A DNA stretch of 64,000 bases from Oscillospiraceae bacterium (GTDB taxonomy: Bacteria; Bacillota; Clostridia; Oscillospirales; Oscillospiraceae), in the NCBI GenBank assembly GCA_009781695.1, contig WQVH01000001.1:1-64000 (forward strand), written 5' to 3'. The notes beneath the pieces are model-generated. The model did no database searches. It was not told the origin of the DNA and was given only the letters and a program-made list of their open reading frames with translations. Positions within the stretch are counted from its first letter, which is position 1; each line of letters begins with the position of its first letter. Of this stretch, positions 36,057 to 45,295 are shown one piece after another. The translations under genes were made by a program, and so were the position numbers.

Positions 36057-37459
36057 TGACGAGCAGTGACACTCCCGAAATCAAGGTTGTACAAACCAAT
36101 GCCGGAGCCACGGACGGGCAGAACAAGTGCCCTAAATGCGGAGCGACCGATATTGCGCTCAATATTGGCTCCTCCGTACTCAGGTGCAATTTTTGCCGTT
36201 TCGAGTTTGAAGCTGAGCGGGCGGTTGGGCTGGACACTGATTTAAGTAAATTAGAGGGTACGGTTGTCGGGTCGGGTGCAATGAATATCGCCGCCGATGC
36301 CGAAGATATCGTGACGCTCAAATGCAGCAGTTGCGGCGCCGAGGTGGTCATTGATACCAATGAAGCCGTGGGGGCTCGCTGCCACTGGTGTCGCAATACC
36401 CTTTCACTGGCAAAGCAAATCCCCAACGGCAGTATCCCCGACATGGTATTGCCCTTTAGTGTCAAAAAGGCCGATGCCCAAGCTGAAATCAACAATTTTG
36501 TTAAAAAGCGCCAGTTTTTTGCGCTTCCTGCTTTCAAAGAGGAGTTTTGCACAGAAAACATCATGGGTGTATATCTACCTTACATGGTTGTCGGTAAAAA
36601 TACACGCGCCAGTTTTTCCGGGCAAGGCGAGCGGCTGATTAGACAATATACCATAGGTTCAGAAAAAAGTCGAAGAACCGTTTACGACGCAGACTTATAT
36701 AATGTTGAGCGGCAATTTGATTTGGTCATTGATGGGCTTACGATCATATCCAGTTCCGACAAACTTGATCGCTCATCTGACAGGACCAACAACATCATCA
36801 ATGCCATAAAACCGTTTGACCACGAGAATTGCGTGAAATGGGATGCGAATTATCTTAAAGGGCTTTCATCTGAAAAACGCGATACGAACATTGAGGATTT
36901 AAGGCGTGATGTCGATGTTAAGGCCAAAGATATTGCCAGACACTGCGCCAACGAAACCATAGGTGAGTATGACCGCGGAGTTAAATGGTCGCACGAAAAA
37001 TTGGATGTCAAAGGGCAGCAATGGAAGGCCTCTTATTTGCCGATATGGCTCTACAGTTATCAGCAAAAAAGGAATAGCGGAAACGGTCTTCTGCATTACG
37101 TTGCCGTTAATGCGCGAAACAAAAAGACTATGGGCAGTGTGCCGATAAACAAACTCAAGCTGTTCTTGTTCTCGCTCATTGTGCAAATCGTCGGCACTAT
37201 CGCCGGATTTTTCATGACATTTAATCTTTTCGCTGCTTTTGATGAGGGCATTGTTGCCCTGGCACTTCTTTCATCGGGTTTCCTTTACTATTATTTCATC
37301 TACAAGAAATATCGCAATAAAAAAGCCCGGTTCAGGCATGAAAAAGACACCAAGACTACTGTGAGCGGGGTTGTGAAAAATGACAAGTTGGTCAAGCGGC
37401 TGACTCGTCTTAGTAATGCGAAAATGAGCGGTGCAAATAATTTAGATGTCAATTATTAG
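36053..37459 (+). CDS. Zinc-ribbon (TFIIB-type) membrane protein
   Basis: A 468-residue protein. Two zinc ribbons are visible: CPKCGATD...CNFC (about residues 24-48) and CSSCGAEV...CHWC (about 92-114). A long soluble domain follows. Two hydrophobic segments lie near the C-terminus (about 370-415), with a basic tail. It overlaps the SPFH gene by 4 bp and is probably translationally coupled to it. The pair resembles the YdjG/YdjI-type partners of B. subtilis. Function is unknown; recruitment of the SPFH protein to the membrane is a reasonable inference. Confidence 0.78.
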   Translation: MMTSSDTPEIKVVQTNAGATDGQNKCPKCGATDIALNIGSSVLRCNFCRFEFEAERAVGLDTDLSKLEGTVVGSGAMNIAADAEDIVTLKCSSCGAEVVIDTNEAVGARCHWCRNTLSLAKQIPNGSIPDMVLPFSVKKADAQAEINNFVKKRQFFALPAFKEEFCTENIMGVYLPYMVVGKNTRASFSGQGERLIRQYTIGSEKSRRTVYDADLYNVERQFDLVIDGLTIISSSDKLDRSSDRTNNIINAIKPFDHENCVKWDANYLKGLSSEKRDTNIEDLRRDVDVKAKDIARHCANETIGEYDRGVKWSHEKLDVKGQQWKASYLPIWLYSYQQKRNSGNGLLHYVAVNARNKKTMGSVPINKLKLFLFSLIVQIVGTIAGFFMTFNLFAAFDEGIVALALLSSGFLYYYFIYKKYRNKKARFRHEKDTKTTVSGVVKNDKLVKRLTRLSNAKMSGANNLDVNY

Positions 37460-37523
37460 CACTGAGCAAAAGCGTTAGACAAAGGTATCACCAATGTTTT
37501 CCAGAATGATACATGTGCTATAG

Positions 37524-37591
37524 GTAATTCACGAGTGATCCGTAGCACCTAAAAGCAAACCTTTAAGTGTTACGGATCACTCGTGAATTAC
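37524..37591. repeat. 68-nt inverted repeat between convergent genes
   Basis: 37524-37553 pairs with 37562-37591 over 30 positions, with one C-A mismatch and one G-T pair, around an 8-nt loop. The outer arm reads GTAATTCACGAGTGATCCGT. Neither end has a T-tract, so a terminator role would be non-canonical. Confidence 0.85.
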
Positions 37592-37608
37592 AGAAGGAGA
37601 TGAGAGGA

Positions 37609-38835
37609 TTATGTATTTAATCCATTGACAAACCATTCATATCTTCTGATCGCATTAAAGAGTTCGGCATCGGCAGAATTTACCCTGATCTGTTGCAGCC
37701 GGACTTCGCTTTGCGCATTTTCAAGATCAATTCGTGCAATCATTCCGCGGCTGAATCTCCTCTGGGTTTCTTCAAGCGTTTGGTTGAGTACCTCTAATTG
37801 TTCTTCGGCGAGTTCTAATGTGACCAATCTGTCCCCTATAGCCCTGATCAAACTCTCTTGCCTTTGTGAGAGCGCTCTGACTTCGCTATCATATGTGTTG
37901 GTGGCAATCGCTTCTTGCCGCCTTGCATTTTCTCCGCTGAGCGCCGCATTTTCATCCCTGTCGATTCTGGCCAGATTGATTGCAGCATTACTTCCTCTGG
38001 CAGACCTCAAATCTCTCTCTCTGTCGCGTGAATCAAGAAAATCTCTGTCGGCTGCAGGCACCGCACCGAGCGAGATCGGTGCATTGGCATTTCTGCCGAG
38101 CATGATGTTGATCTGTCCTCTGAGATTTTCAAGCTCATTTTCCATGCTCACGATACCGGCTTCAAGTTGTGTGCGGGTATTTCTGAGGTTTTGTAAAGTG
38201 CGCGCTGTAACATGACCGACCGCATGGCGGCGCTCCATAATTCCAATATTGAGGTTGAGTGCAGTAAGATTTTCTCTGGTCTGCTCCAATTGGCGGGAAA
38301 GCGTATGATACCCCAGATACATGCTCTCGACACCCCAAATGATCTGTCTGTTCGCATTATTGATCTGCTGGATGCCGCGGCTCACCGTGTTGCGCACAGG
38401 ATCGGAGTGCATTTGTTCGATCTGCATAGACATCTGCATGATATCGCGTTCAATGGAAGCGACATCGTTCATCAGTGACATGATGATACCATCTCGTACA
38501 GGGTCGGGCCCATCAGAGGGGGTAGCCATGATTTGTGTAAGCACTGCACTTGTGTTTCTTTGCATGGCCAGAAGCGCGTTTTGTCCGGCAATCACCGTAT
38601 CGACCATCATGGGTGTTCCGATAAAGTCGGTCAGCCCCTGTTGCGTGATGGCATTGTTTCTGATTATAGGATTATTGCGTCTGACCTGTTGTTCGATATC
38701 CGCATGATTTAATCTGAGCATGGGTTGTGTGCGTGGTGGTGTGTCTTCAATGATGGCCGCAGCGCTTCCTGCAAAGGCAGTTGCGCCTGCGATAATCAAG
38801 CAGAGTGTTAATACAGTAGATATAATGCGTTTCAT
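37609..38835 (-). CDS. TolC-like exported coiled-coil protein
   Basis: A 408-residue protein with a signal peptide (MKRIISTVLTLCLIIAGATAFAGSAAA) and two long helical coiled-coil regions (about 150-250 and 290-400) of the TolC-family type, e.g. LEQTRENLTALNLNIGIMERR and LEETQRRFSRGMIARIDLE. Being in a Gram-positive setting there is no outer membrane for it to span, so it may form an extracytoplasmic conduit or scaffold across the wall. It is the last gene of the adaptor-RND-TolC operon, 17 bp after the RND gene, with a good GGAGG. Confidence 0.8.
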   Translation of the reverse strand: MKRIISTVLTLCLIIAGATAFAGSAAAIIEDTPPRTQPMLRLNHADIEQQVRRNNPIIRNNAITQQGLTDFIGTPMMVDTVIAGQNALLAMQRNTSAVLTQIMATPSDGPDPVRDGIIMSLMNDVASIERDIMQMSMQIEQMHSDPVRNTVSRGIQQINNANRQIIWGVESMYLGYHTLSRQLEQTRENLTALNLNIGIMERRHAVGHVTARTLQNLRNTRTQLEAGIVSMENELENLRGQINIMLGRNANAPISLGAVPAADRDFLDSRDRERDLRSARGSNAAINLARIDRDENAALSGENARRQEAIATNTYDSEVRALSQRQESLIRAIGDRLVTLELAEEQLEVLNQTLEETQRRFSRGMIARIDLENAQSEVRLQQIRVNSADAELFNAIRRYEWFVNGLNT

Positions 38836-38852
38836 TATTTTTCCTCCAGTTT

Positions 38853-41800
38853 CTAATCTACGGCAGTGGTAGTGGGTAGCCCACTGACACCGGAGCCTTT
38901 TGTTTTAAGTTTCTTGCGGATGTTATGTAAGGTCAGGTATAAAACAGGGATCAAAATCAAAGTGATCATTGTGGAAAATGTAAGACCAAACACGATGACG
39001 GCGCCGAGCGGACGTTGCATTTCCGCACCTTCTGCGGTGGCGAACATCATGGGCATGAGTCCGATGACGGTAGTGAGTGTAGTCATTAAAATGGGTCGCA
39101 GTCTCACTGGGCCTGCAAATAAAATGGCATCATAGGTTCGAAGTCCTTCTTTGCGCTTGGTGTTGATAAAGTCAACGAGCATAATACCATTATTGATGAC
39201 AATACCCATCAAGAGAATCAGTCCAATAAACGAAACGACGCTGATATTATCGCCCATCAGGAAGATCCCAAAGAGTCCGGCAGTCCACGCAATGGGGATA
39301 GAAAACAGTATTGTTGCCGGATAAGCGATGGACTCAAATTGTGATGCCATCACCATATATAATAACACAAATCCGAGTAATAATGCAATCGCAAGTCCTG
39401 CAAAAGACTCCATCATCATTGCAAACATGCCGCCAAACTCATATGTTATGCCCGGGGGAAGCTCATGCTCGTGAAGCAAATTAGCAATATGGACGGAGAT
39501 GGTCATCAGATCCGTATCGACAAACTCTGCATTTATGGTAATGTATCGTCTTTGATTGAGTTTAGTGATTGAAGTAGGACCTTCTTCTTCAACAATATCA
39601 GCGATTTCCGATAGCGGAATTGAAATTCCGCGAGGTGTCATGAGCATCAGATTATAAAGGTCGGTGATGTAACTGATCCGCTCCGGATCGTAACGCATGA
39701 CCACATCCACCTCGCCGCCATCGACACGCAGTCTGGTGACAGTCATGCCACTGATCGCCATATTTACAGTGCTGGCTACTCCGGCAGCTTGCAGACCATG
39801 GTGATTGGCTCTTTGCCTGTCTATATTGACACGCGCGGTGGGAGAGCCTTCTTGATGTGAGCTTGAGGCATTGCGTATTTCCGGGAGCGTGGAGATCAGC
39901 TCGACGACTTGACTTCCGGCTTCGGCAAGCAGCTCGACATCGTCTCCGAACAAAGAGAAGCTGATAGAGTTTCCGCCTCCGCCGCCCATCATGTCACCCA
40001 TGGCATTTACGGTATATTCCACTCCGGGAAGCAGACCGATTCGGTCACGCATATCCTCCATGACATCTTCGATAGAGGCACGCTCTTGAAGCGGTACAAG
40101 TGTGATATCTATAGATGATGAATTGGTACCGGAAGAACCAAAAATCATACCAAACATCCCGCCGCCGCCGACTCTTATAGACACTTCTTGAATTTCTTCC
40201 ATGTCCTCAATACGGCTCATCACATCTTCGGTTGCTTGGGAGATCTCTTCCAGTAAACCGCCTCGCGGAGTACTTATCGAAATCCGAACCTGTCCTTGAT
40301 CCATTTCGGCCATAAATTCCATACCCATAAAACCAATGACTGAGCCGCTACCCAACAGAAATACTAAGAATATGAGCGCCACAATTTTTCTGTGGTCGAG
40401 CGACCATTTGAGCACTCGGCCATACCAGCCTCTAAATTGGTTATACCGACCATCCCAGCCTAGCCAAGCGCGCCTGAGCGGGCTTACGCGCTGATCCGGA
40501 TCACGTCTTTTGAGAAACTTTGAGCAAGCCATGGGAACAAAGGTCAGTGAAACGACAAGCGATGAGAGCAAGGCAAACGATATAATGAGTCCCAATTGAC
40601 CGAACATTTCACCTGCGATACCACCGACAAAGAGCACCGGCACAAAGACGGCCACAGTGGTTAAGGTCGCTACAGTGATGGCCATGCTGACTTCCCTTGC
40701 GCCTCGTTTTGCAGCCTCTTTAGGTTCCATGCCTTGATCGACATACCTAGATATGCTCTCAAGCACAACGATGGCATTATCAATGATGATGCCGACGCTG
40801 ATTACCAGTGCATTGAGTGTGACCATGTTTAAAGTCATGTTGGTAAAAAACATCAAAGCCATACTTGCGATGATCGCTACCGGGATTGAAACACCAATGA
40901 TCAGCGGCGAGCGCAAGTTGCCCAAGAACAACAGCAGTACCACAAATGCGAGCAATGTTGCTTGCATTACCGTGACCCATACGTTGCTGATAGACTGCCT
41001 TATAAACTCTGCACTATCTTCGATGATTGTAAAATTGAGTTCGGGAAACTCCGCACGAAGACGATCGATCTCGGCAATGATCAAATCGGAGACCTCGACC
41101 GTGTTGGCCACGGATTGCTTTGCAACGGATAAAGTGACGCCTTGAAGTCCGTTGATGATGGAGTAAGATGTCACCTCTCTAAAACCATCGGTGACATGAG
41201 CCACATCTGAAAGTCTGATGAGCGCTCCGCGCGGTGTGGTCAGCGGCATGTTGGCGATTTCTTCTACAGACTGAAACTCACCGGTGGTGCGCACCTGTAG
41301 TTCCACTTCACCCTGCATGAGCATTCCGCCCGGACGATTTATATTTTCTGATGCCAGCAGCCCGGCGATTTGCTGAGCGACAATGCCATAACTGATGAGC
41401 TTGTCGGGTTGTAATTCAACATGGATGACGCGATCCAATCCGCCGCTGACGGTGACGGAGCCAACACCATTAAGTTGCTCAAGGCGGGAGACCACATTGT
41501 CATCCACTAAGCTCTTGAGCGTCACCATGTCAAACTCACCGGTTACGCCTATGGTAAAACCTGTCATCATGTTAGGATCTATTTGCATGACACGTGGGTC
41601 TACGCCGTCCGGGAGCAGACGTCTGAACATGTCTATATTTTCACGCATACGCAGTGCGGCAAAGTCCATATCTGTGCCTTCGGTAAACTCCAGCACAATG
41701 ACCGAAGCGCCGCTGGATGATGTGGTGGTGATATTTTGCAGATTACTGACGGTGCTCAGTGCGGCTTCTAGGGGTCTTGTTACGAGATTTTCGACCTCTT

Positions 41801-41969
41801 CCGGGCCTGCGCCGTCATATTGTGCGATGACTACTGCGATACCTAGATTGATTTCCGGCATCAGTTCTTGTCTGAGATTGGTCAGCGCAATCACGCCCAG
41901 TAATATGACAATCAAGGTAAGCATGACCGTAGTTACCGGGCGTCTTATAGAGATTTCAGGTAAGCTCAA
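38853..41969 (-). CDS. RND family efflux permease
   Basis: A 1038-residue RND permease with 12 membrane segments and two large extracytoplasmic domains. The proton-relay segment in helix 4 reads GIIIDNAIVVLE, so one of the two acidic residues of AcrB is Asn here, as in many Firmicute homologues. LPEISIRRPVTTVMLTLIVI at the N-terminus and GAGPEEVENLVTRPLEAALS are typical. TTG 41969 is the start, with GGGGTG 6-7 nt before it, one base after the adaptor stop. With the lipoprotein adaptor and TolC-like protein it would form a proton-driven export system. Substrate unknown. Confidence 0.94.
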   Translation of the reverse strand: MSLPEISIRRPVTTVMLTLIVILLGVIALTNLRQELMPEINLGIAVVIAQYDGAGPEEVENLVTRPLEAALSTVSNLQNITTTSSSGASVIVLEFTEGTDMDFAALRMRENIDMFRRLLPDGVDPRVMQIDPNMMTGFTIGVTGEFDMVTLKSLVDDNVVSRLEQLNGVGSVTVSGGLDRVIHVELQPDKLISYGIVAQQIAGLLASENINRPGGMLMQGEVELQVRTTGEFQSVEEIANMPLTTPRGALIRLSDVAHVTDGFREVTSYSIINGLQGVTLSVAKQSVANTVEVSDLIIAEIDRLRAEFPELNFTIIEDSAEFIRQSISNVWVTVMQATLLAFVVLLLFLGNLRSPLIIGVSIPVAIIASMALMFFTNMTLNMVTLNALVISVGIIIDNAIVVLESISRYVDQGMEPKEAAKRGAREVSMAITVATLTTVAVFVPVLFVGGIAGEMFGQLGLIISFALLSSLVVSLTFVPMACSKFLKRRDPDQRVSPLRRAWLGWDGRYNQFRGWYGRVLKWSLDHRKIVALIFLVFLLGSGSVIGFMGMEFMAEMDQGQVRISISTPRGGLLEEISQATEDVMSRIEDMEEIQEVSIRVGGGGMFGMIFGSSGTNSSSIDITLVPLQERASIEDVMEDMRDRIGLLPGVEYTVNAMGDMMGGGGGNSISFSLFGDDVELLAEAGSQVVELISTLPEIRNASSSHQEGSPTARVNIDRQRANHHGLQAAGVASTVNMAISGMTVTRLRVDGGEVDVVMRYDPERISYITDLYNLMLMTPRGISIPLSEIADIVEEEGPTSITKLNQRRYITINAEFVDTDLMTISVHIANLLHEHELPPGITYEFGGMFAMMMESFAGLAIALLLGFVLLYMVMASQFESIAYPATILFSIPIAWTAGLFGIFLMGDNISVVSFIGLILLMGIVINNGIMLVDFINTKRKEGLRTYDAILFAGPVRLRPILMTTLTTVIGLMPMMFATAEGAEMQRPLGAVIVFGLTFSTMITLILIPVLYLTLHNIRKKLKTKGSGVSGLPTTTAVD

Positions 41970-41970
41970 A

Positions 41971-43464
41971 TTAGTTCACCCCTTCTTCTACAATGTGGAT
42001 TGGAGAGCCATCTCTTACAAAAGTTTGTCCCCTGACGATGAGATTGTCACCGAGCGCTAAACCTTCGAGTATTTCGATTTCAGAGCCGCTGTCTATGCCT
42101 GTTGTGACCGCACGCTGGACTGCGTGTTCGCCATTTGCCAGAAAAACAATCGGCTGACCTTCGTAAAGCAGTACCGCACTGCGTGGAACAACTATCGTGT
42201 CAGAAGATTCATCTCGGGTGAAGAAGGCTTCGGCAAACATGCCGGGTCTGAGCAATCCGTCTGAGTTATCAAGCTCTATTTCGACGTTGAACGTCTGTGT
42301 CATAGGGTCGGCTGTTGGGCTTACAGTGAGCACATGGCCGGTAAATGGTATATTACTTGCGGCAGAAATATTGACGCTGATCTCTTGACCATTTTCGATT
42401 CTATTGACGATGGACTCGGTCACATTGACATGAATGAGCACCGTATCAATGCTGACAATGGTAAACGGAGCGAGGTTCGGCAGCATCATGGCGTGCGGCT
42501 CAACACCTCTTGAACTGATAACACCGGATATGGGCGCAGTGATGGAGGCATCGTTGAGCCTTTCTTCCGCAGCTTCAAGATTTACAGCAAGCGCATCTCT
42601 TTGCGCTTGCGCTTGTGCAAGTCCATCTTGTGCTCTGCGCAGATTCTCTGACCGGACATGTTGTGAAACCAAATTATAGCTCGCAGTGGCTTGTGTGACA
42701 CCGCTTTGGGCTTGTGCCACGCCGCCTCTGGCCTGTTCTAAAGAGATTTCTGCCATTTCAAGAGCAGAGCGTGCTTGTTCGAGCATGATTCTTGTATTAG
42801 AGACACCTGATTCGGCTTGGTCAAACTGTGTTTGCGGAATGTCTCCATATTCAAGGAGTAGTGCCATATTTTGCAAATTAGTGGATGCATCTTGGTATGC
42901 AAGCTCAGCTTGTGAAACAGCCAATTGCCGCTGTTCTACCCCCAGTTGCGCCTGTTCTACCCCCAGTTGTGCTTGCTCTACCCCGGCTTGTGCATGTATC
43001 ATGGCGGTTTCTGCTTGGAGGATTTGTCCTTGCACAGCGCTTCCGCCTGCAAGTGAGACACCGGTTTGTGCTGCATTGACAGCGGCATTGGCGGTGTCGA
43101 GTTGCGCAGAGAGTGCACGGATGTTGGTCTGTAAATCAGCTTCGTCCAATGTAAACAAAACATCTCCGGCATAAACAAAGTCGCCGACATTAAACATAAC
43201 TTCACTGACCATGCCGGAAAGCCGTGCCATCACGGGAATTTGTGTCGAAGCTCTGACGATTCCGGTAAAGGATAGCTCTGTGCGGATATCACCGGTTTGT
43301 ACAGGCATGGTGTTGACGGCGACGAGTCGCTCCGTGGGGATTTCCATACCTGCATCATTGTCAACGCTGAGGTCGCAAGCGACAAGCGAGAGCACTAAAA
43401 TAGCGCCCAACAATATAATCGGTATGCGGAACTTGATATGCATGGGTGATGTGCTTTTTTTCAT
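41971..43464 (-). CDS. RND periplasmic-adaptor-type lipoprotein (HlyD-like)
   Basis: A 497-residue membrane-fusion-protein homologue. The signal peptide ends in a lipobox (LSLVAC, Cys30), so it is probably a lipoprotein. A lipoyl/barrel-sandwich half-domain (VMARLSGMVSEVMFNVGDFV) precedes a long coiled-coil hairpin (about 120-305), including heptad-like repeats GVEQAQL. The second lipoyl half, beta-barrel and membrane-proximal domains follow. First of the three pump genes; it links the RND permease to the TolC-like protein. Confidence 0.92.
   Translation of the reverse strand: MKKSTSPMHIKFRIPIILLGAILVLSLVACDLSVDNDAGMEIPTERLVAVNTMPVQTGDIRTELSFTGIVRASTQIPVMARLSGMVSEVMFNVGDFVYAGDVLFTLDEADLQTNIRALSAQLDTANAAVNAAQTGVSLAGGSAVQGQILQAETAMIHAQAGVEQAQLGVEQAQLGVEQRQLAVSQAELAYQDASTNLQNMALLLEYGDIPQTQFDQAESGVSNTRIMLEQARSALEMAEISLEQARGGVAQAQSGVTQATASYNLVSQHVRSENLRRAQDGLAQAQAQRDALAVNLEAAEERLNDASITAPISGVISSRGVEPHAMMLPNLAPFTIVSIDTVLIHVNVTESIVNRIENGQEISVNISAASNIPFTGHVLTVSPTADPMTQTFNVEIELDNSDGLLRPGMFAEAFFTRDESSDTIVVPRSAVLLYEGQPIVFLANGEHAVQRAVTTGIDSGSEIEILEGLALGDNLIVRGQTFVRDGSPIHIVEEGVN
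42921..42983 (-). repeat. Three tandem 21-bp repeats in the adaptor gene
   Basis: 42921-42941, 42942-42962 and 42963-42983 are near-identical 21-bp units, each encoding one heptad of the coiled-coil hairpin. Copy number could alter hairpin length by seven residues at a time. Confidence 0.85.
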
Positions 43465-43499
43465 GTTGTTTATATCCTCTTTAGTTAGAATTCATTGTA

Positions 43500-44639
43500 T
43501 TATTGATCGTTTAGTTTAGGATCGTCTTCTTTTTTGTGATCCATATATTCTAATAGAATTTGTTTGATGATGACGGCGATGGGAACTGCGAGGAACATGC
43601 CGACAATTCCCAAATATGCGCCGCCGACAACCACGGCGATAATAACCAAAATCGGACTTATCTTTAGAGATGACTTCATGATCCGAGGTTCAATAAAATT
43701 GCCGTCTAATTGCTGGAAAATAAACAGTGGAATCAGCACCTGTACCGCATGACCGACACCGGATGTGACGACAGTGATGAGCGCTATGGTGATGACTGCA
43801 ATGAGTGAGCCGAGGTAGGGGATGAAGTTAAATACAGCAGCCATGATGCCTAAGAGCAGAGCAAATGGTACGTCAAAAATAAGCAGCAAAGTCGAAACGA
43901 CAACCAAATTTACGATGCTATCTAAGCCCTTGCTGGCGATAAAGGTAAACAAAACCTTGTTTATTTGGTGCACGTATCGTGTGATTCTGGTTCTTCTCTT
44001 TTCGGATTTAAATACGGCAACGCTCAGCTTCTGCAAAAAGTCCAGTATCCTGTCTCTGTCCATGAGAATATATAGTGAAATAACAAGGCCGAGTACAATA
44101 TTGAGTAGTTCGCTGGCAAAGCTGATGATGCCGAGCGCCAATTGCTCTAATGTTGCTGCACTGATCAACTGATTTGCCATGGCTGTTACATTGTCGGTGA
44201 TCGTTCCAATAATATCCAGCGATGCCCAAAAAGAGTCTGCCGGCAAGTTTTGTACCAGACCGGTCAAGAAGGTAACATACCCCGGGATGCTGTCTATCAG
44301 ATCAATAATGCTTGGGAAAAGCACCGGCAGAACCACACTGATGACAACAATAATGAGCGCAACAAGGAATATGAATGTCAAAAAAGTTGCACATATGCGC
44401 GCCCTTTTTGATATGAATTTGAGCTTAAACCTGCTGAAAAGTCTTTCGAAAAATGCGTGCGGTATATATAAAAAATATGTAAACAAAATACCATATAACA
44501 GCGGAGACAGGACGTTTAAAAATCTGCTGACTTCAGCAGTGACACTTGCAAAGTTGCCGAGCATGTTGTAAATAAACAACAATATCAGCGCAAGTATGAA
44601 CACAGGAAACCATTTGGAGTGGCCTAGATTTGTTTTCAT
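43500..44639 (-). CDS. AI-2E family transporter (PerM-like)
   Basis: A 379-residue polytopic protein with about eight hydrophobic segments and the family segment FVGGAYLGIVGMFLAVPIAV-like near residues 340-360 (VVGGAYLGIVGMFLAVP). The family is named for an autoinducer-2 exporter but has various roles, including ion transport, so the substrate is uncertain. It precedes the pump operon by 35 bp and may share its transcript. AGAAGG precedes the ATG. Confidence 0.88.
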   Translation of the reverse strand: MKTNLGHSKWFPVFILALILLFIYNMLGNFASVTAEVSRFLNVLSPLLYGILFTYFLYIPHAFFERLFSRFKLKFISKRARICATFLTFIFLVALIIVVISVVLPVLFPSIIDLIDSIPGYVTFLTGLVQNLPADSFWASLDIIGTITDNVTAMANQLISAATLEQLALGIISFASELLNIVLGLVISLYILMDRDRILDFLQKLSVAVFKSEKRRTRITRYVHQINKVLFTFIASKGLDSIVNLVVVSTLLLIFDVPFALLLGIMAAVFNFIPYLGSLIAVITIALITVVTSGVGHAVQVLIPLFIFQQLDGNFIEPRIMKSSLKISPILVIIAVVVGGAYLGIVGMFLAVPIAVIIKQILLEYMDHKKEDDPKLNDQ

Positions 44640-44822
44640 GGTGGCCTTCTTTCATTTGTTATGCGTGGGTAGTATTTTAAGATTTAAAATAACTACGGAT
44701 GTGATGATATGCTACGAAACAGTATCAATTATATACTGTGATGATTTTTAGTGCAAGCCATATTCAGTATTCTTAATAACATATTATTTTTTCTTTAATG
44801 ACATTTTAATGAACAATATACA

Positions 44823-44851
44823 TTGACAGGCGAGGTATATTGTGCAATAAT
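44823..44851 (+). promoter_or_regulatory. Promoter and possible operator of the padR operon
   Basis: TTGACA (44823-44828) and AATAAT (44846-44851) are separated by 17 bp. The palindrome TATTG-TG-CAATA (44838-44849) overlaps the -10 and could be an autoregulatory site for the PadR protein; that is a guess from position. Confidence 0.6.
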
Positions 44852-44937
44852 ATATCGTGCTAGCAGACATACATTCACTTGCGAGAACAACTTCACTCAT
44901 TGAAGTTGCGCATAGTACAAAAGGCAGGAGGTGCAAA

Positions 44938-45291
44938 ATGACTATTGCGTCTGACCTTATAAGAGGCCACACAGATACGATCATACTGGCAAGGCTGATG
45001 GGCGAGGACAATTATGGTTACGAAATCAACAAGTCCATCCAGCAAAAGACCGACGGTAAGTATGAACTCAAAGAAGCCACGCTCTATACAGCGTTTCGAC
45101 GGCTGGAAGGCGCGGGGTGCATTTCATCATATTGGGGTGATGAGCAGACAGGGGCGCGGCGAAGGTATTATAAAATCACCGACAAAGGCCGTGACACATA
45201 CGCTACGCTTATTGAAGAGTGGGCAAGTGCAAAGTCTATGATTGACAAGCTGATTGAGGCGCAAGACATCTCATTGGAAAGGAAAGGTTAG
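44938..45291 (+). CDS. PadR family transcriptional regulator
   Basis: A 117-residue winged-helix regulator of the PadR family: DTIILARLMGEDNYGYEINK forms the first helices, KEATLYTAFRRLEGAG is the recognition helix region, and RRRYYKITDKGRDTYATL is the wing. ATG 44938 follows AGGAGGTG directly. It heads an operon with a HAAS-domain protein and a DUF4097 protein, a common combination in Firmicutes. PadR proteins usually repress their own operon and respond to cell-envelope or small-molecule signals. Confidence 0.93.
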   Translation: MTIASDLIRGHTDTIILARLMGEDNYGYEINKSIQQKTDGKYELKEATLYTAFRRLEGAGCISSYWGDEQTGARRRYYKITDKGRDTYATLIEEWASAKSMIDKLIEAQDISLERKG

Positions 45292-45295
45292 TGTT

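Noticed and set aside
34815-37459. SPFH and zinc-ribbon genes as prophage (homologues are sometimes labelled virion core protein)
   Set aside because: No phage structural, integrase or lysis genes are nearby; the label is a database inheritance.
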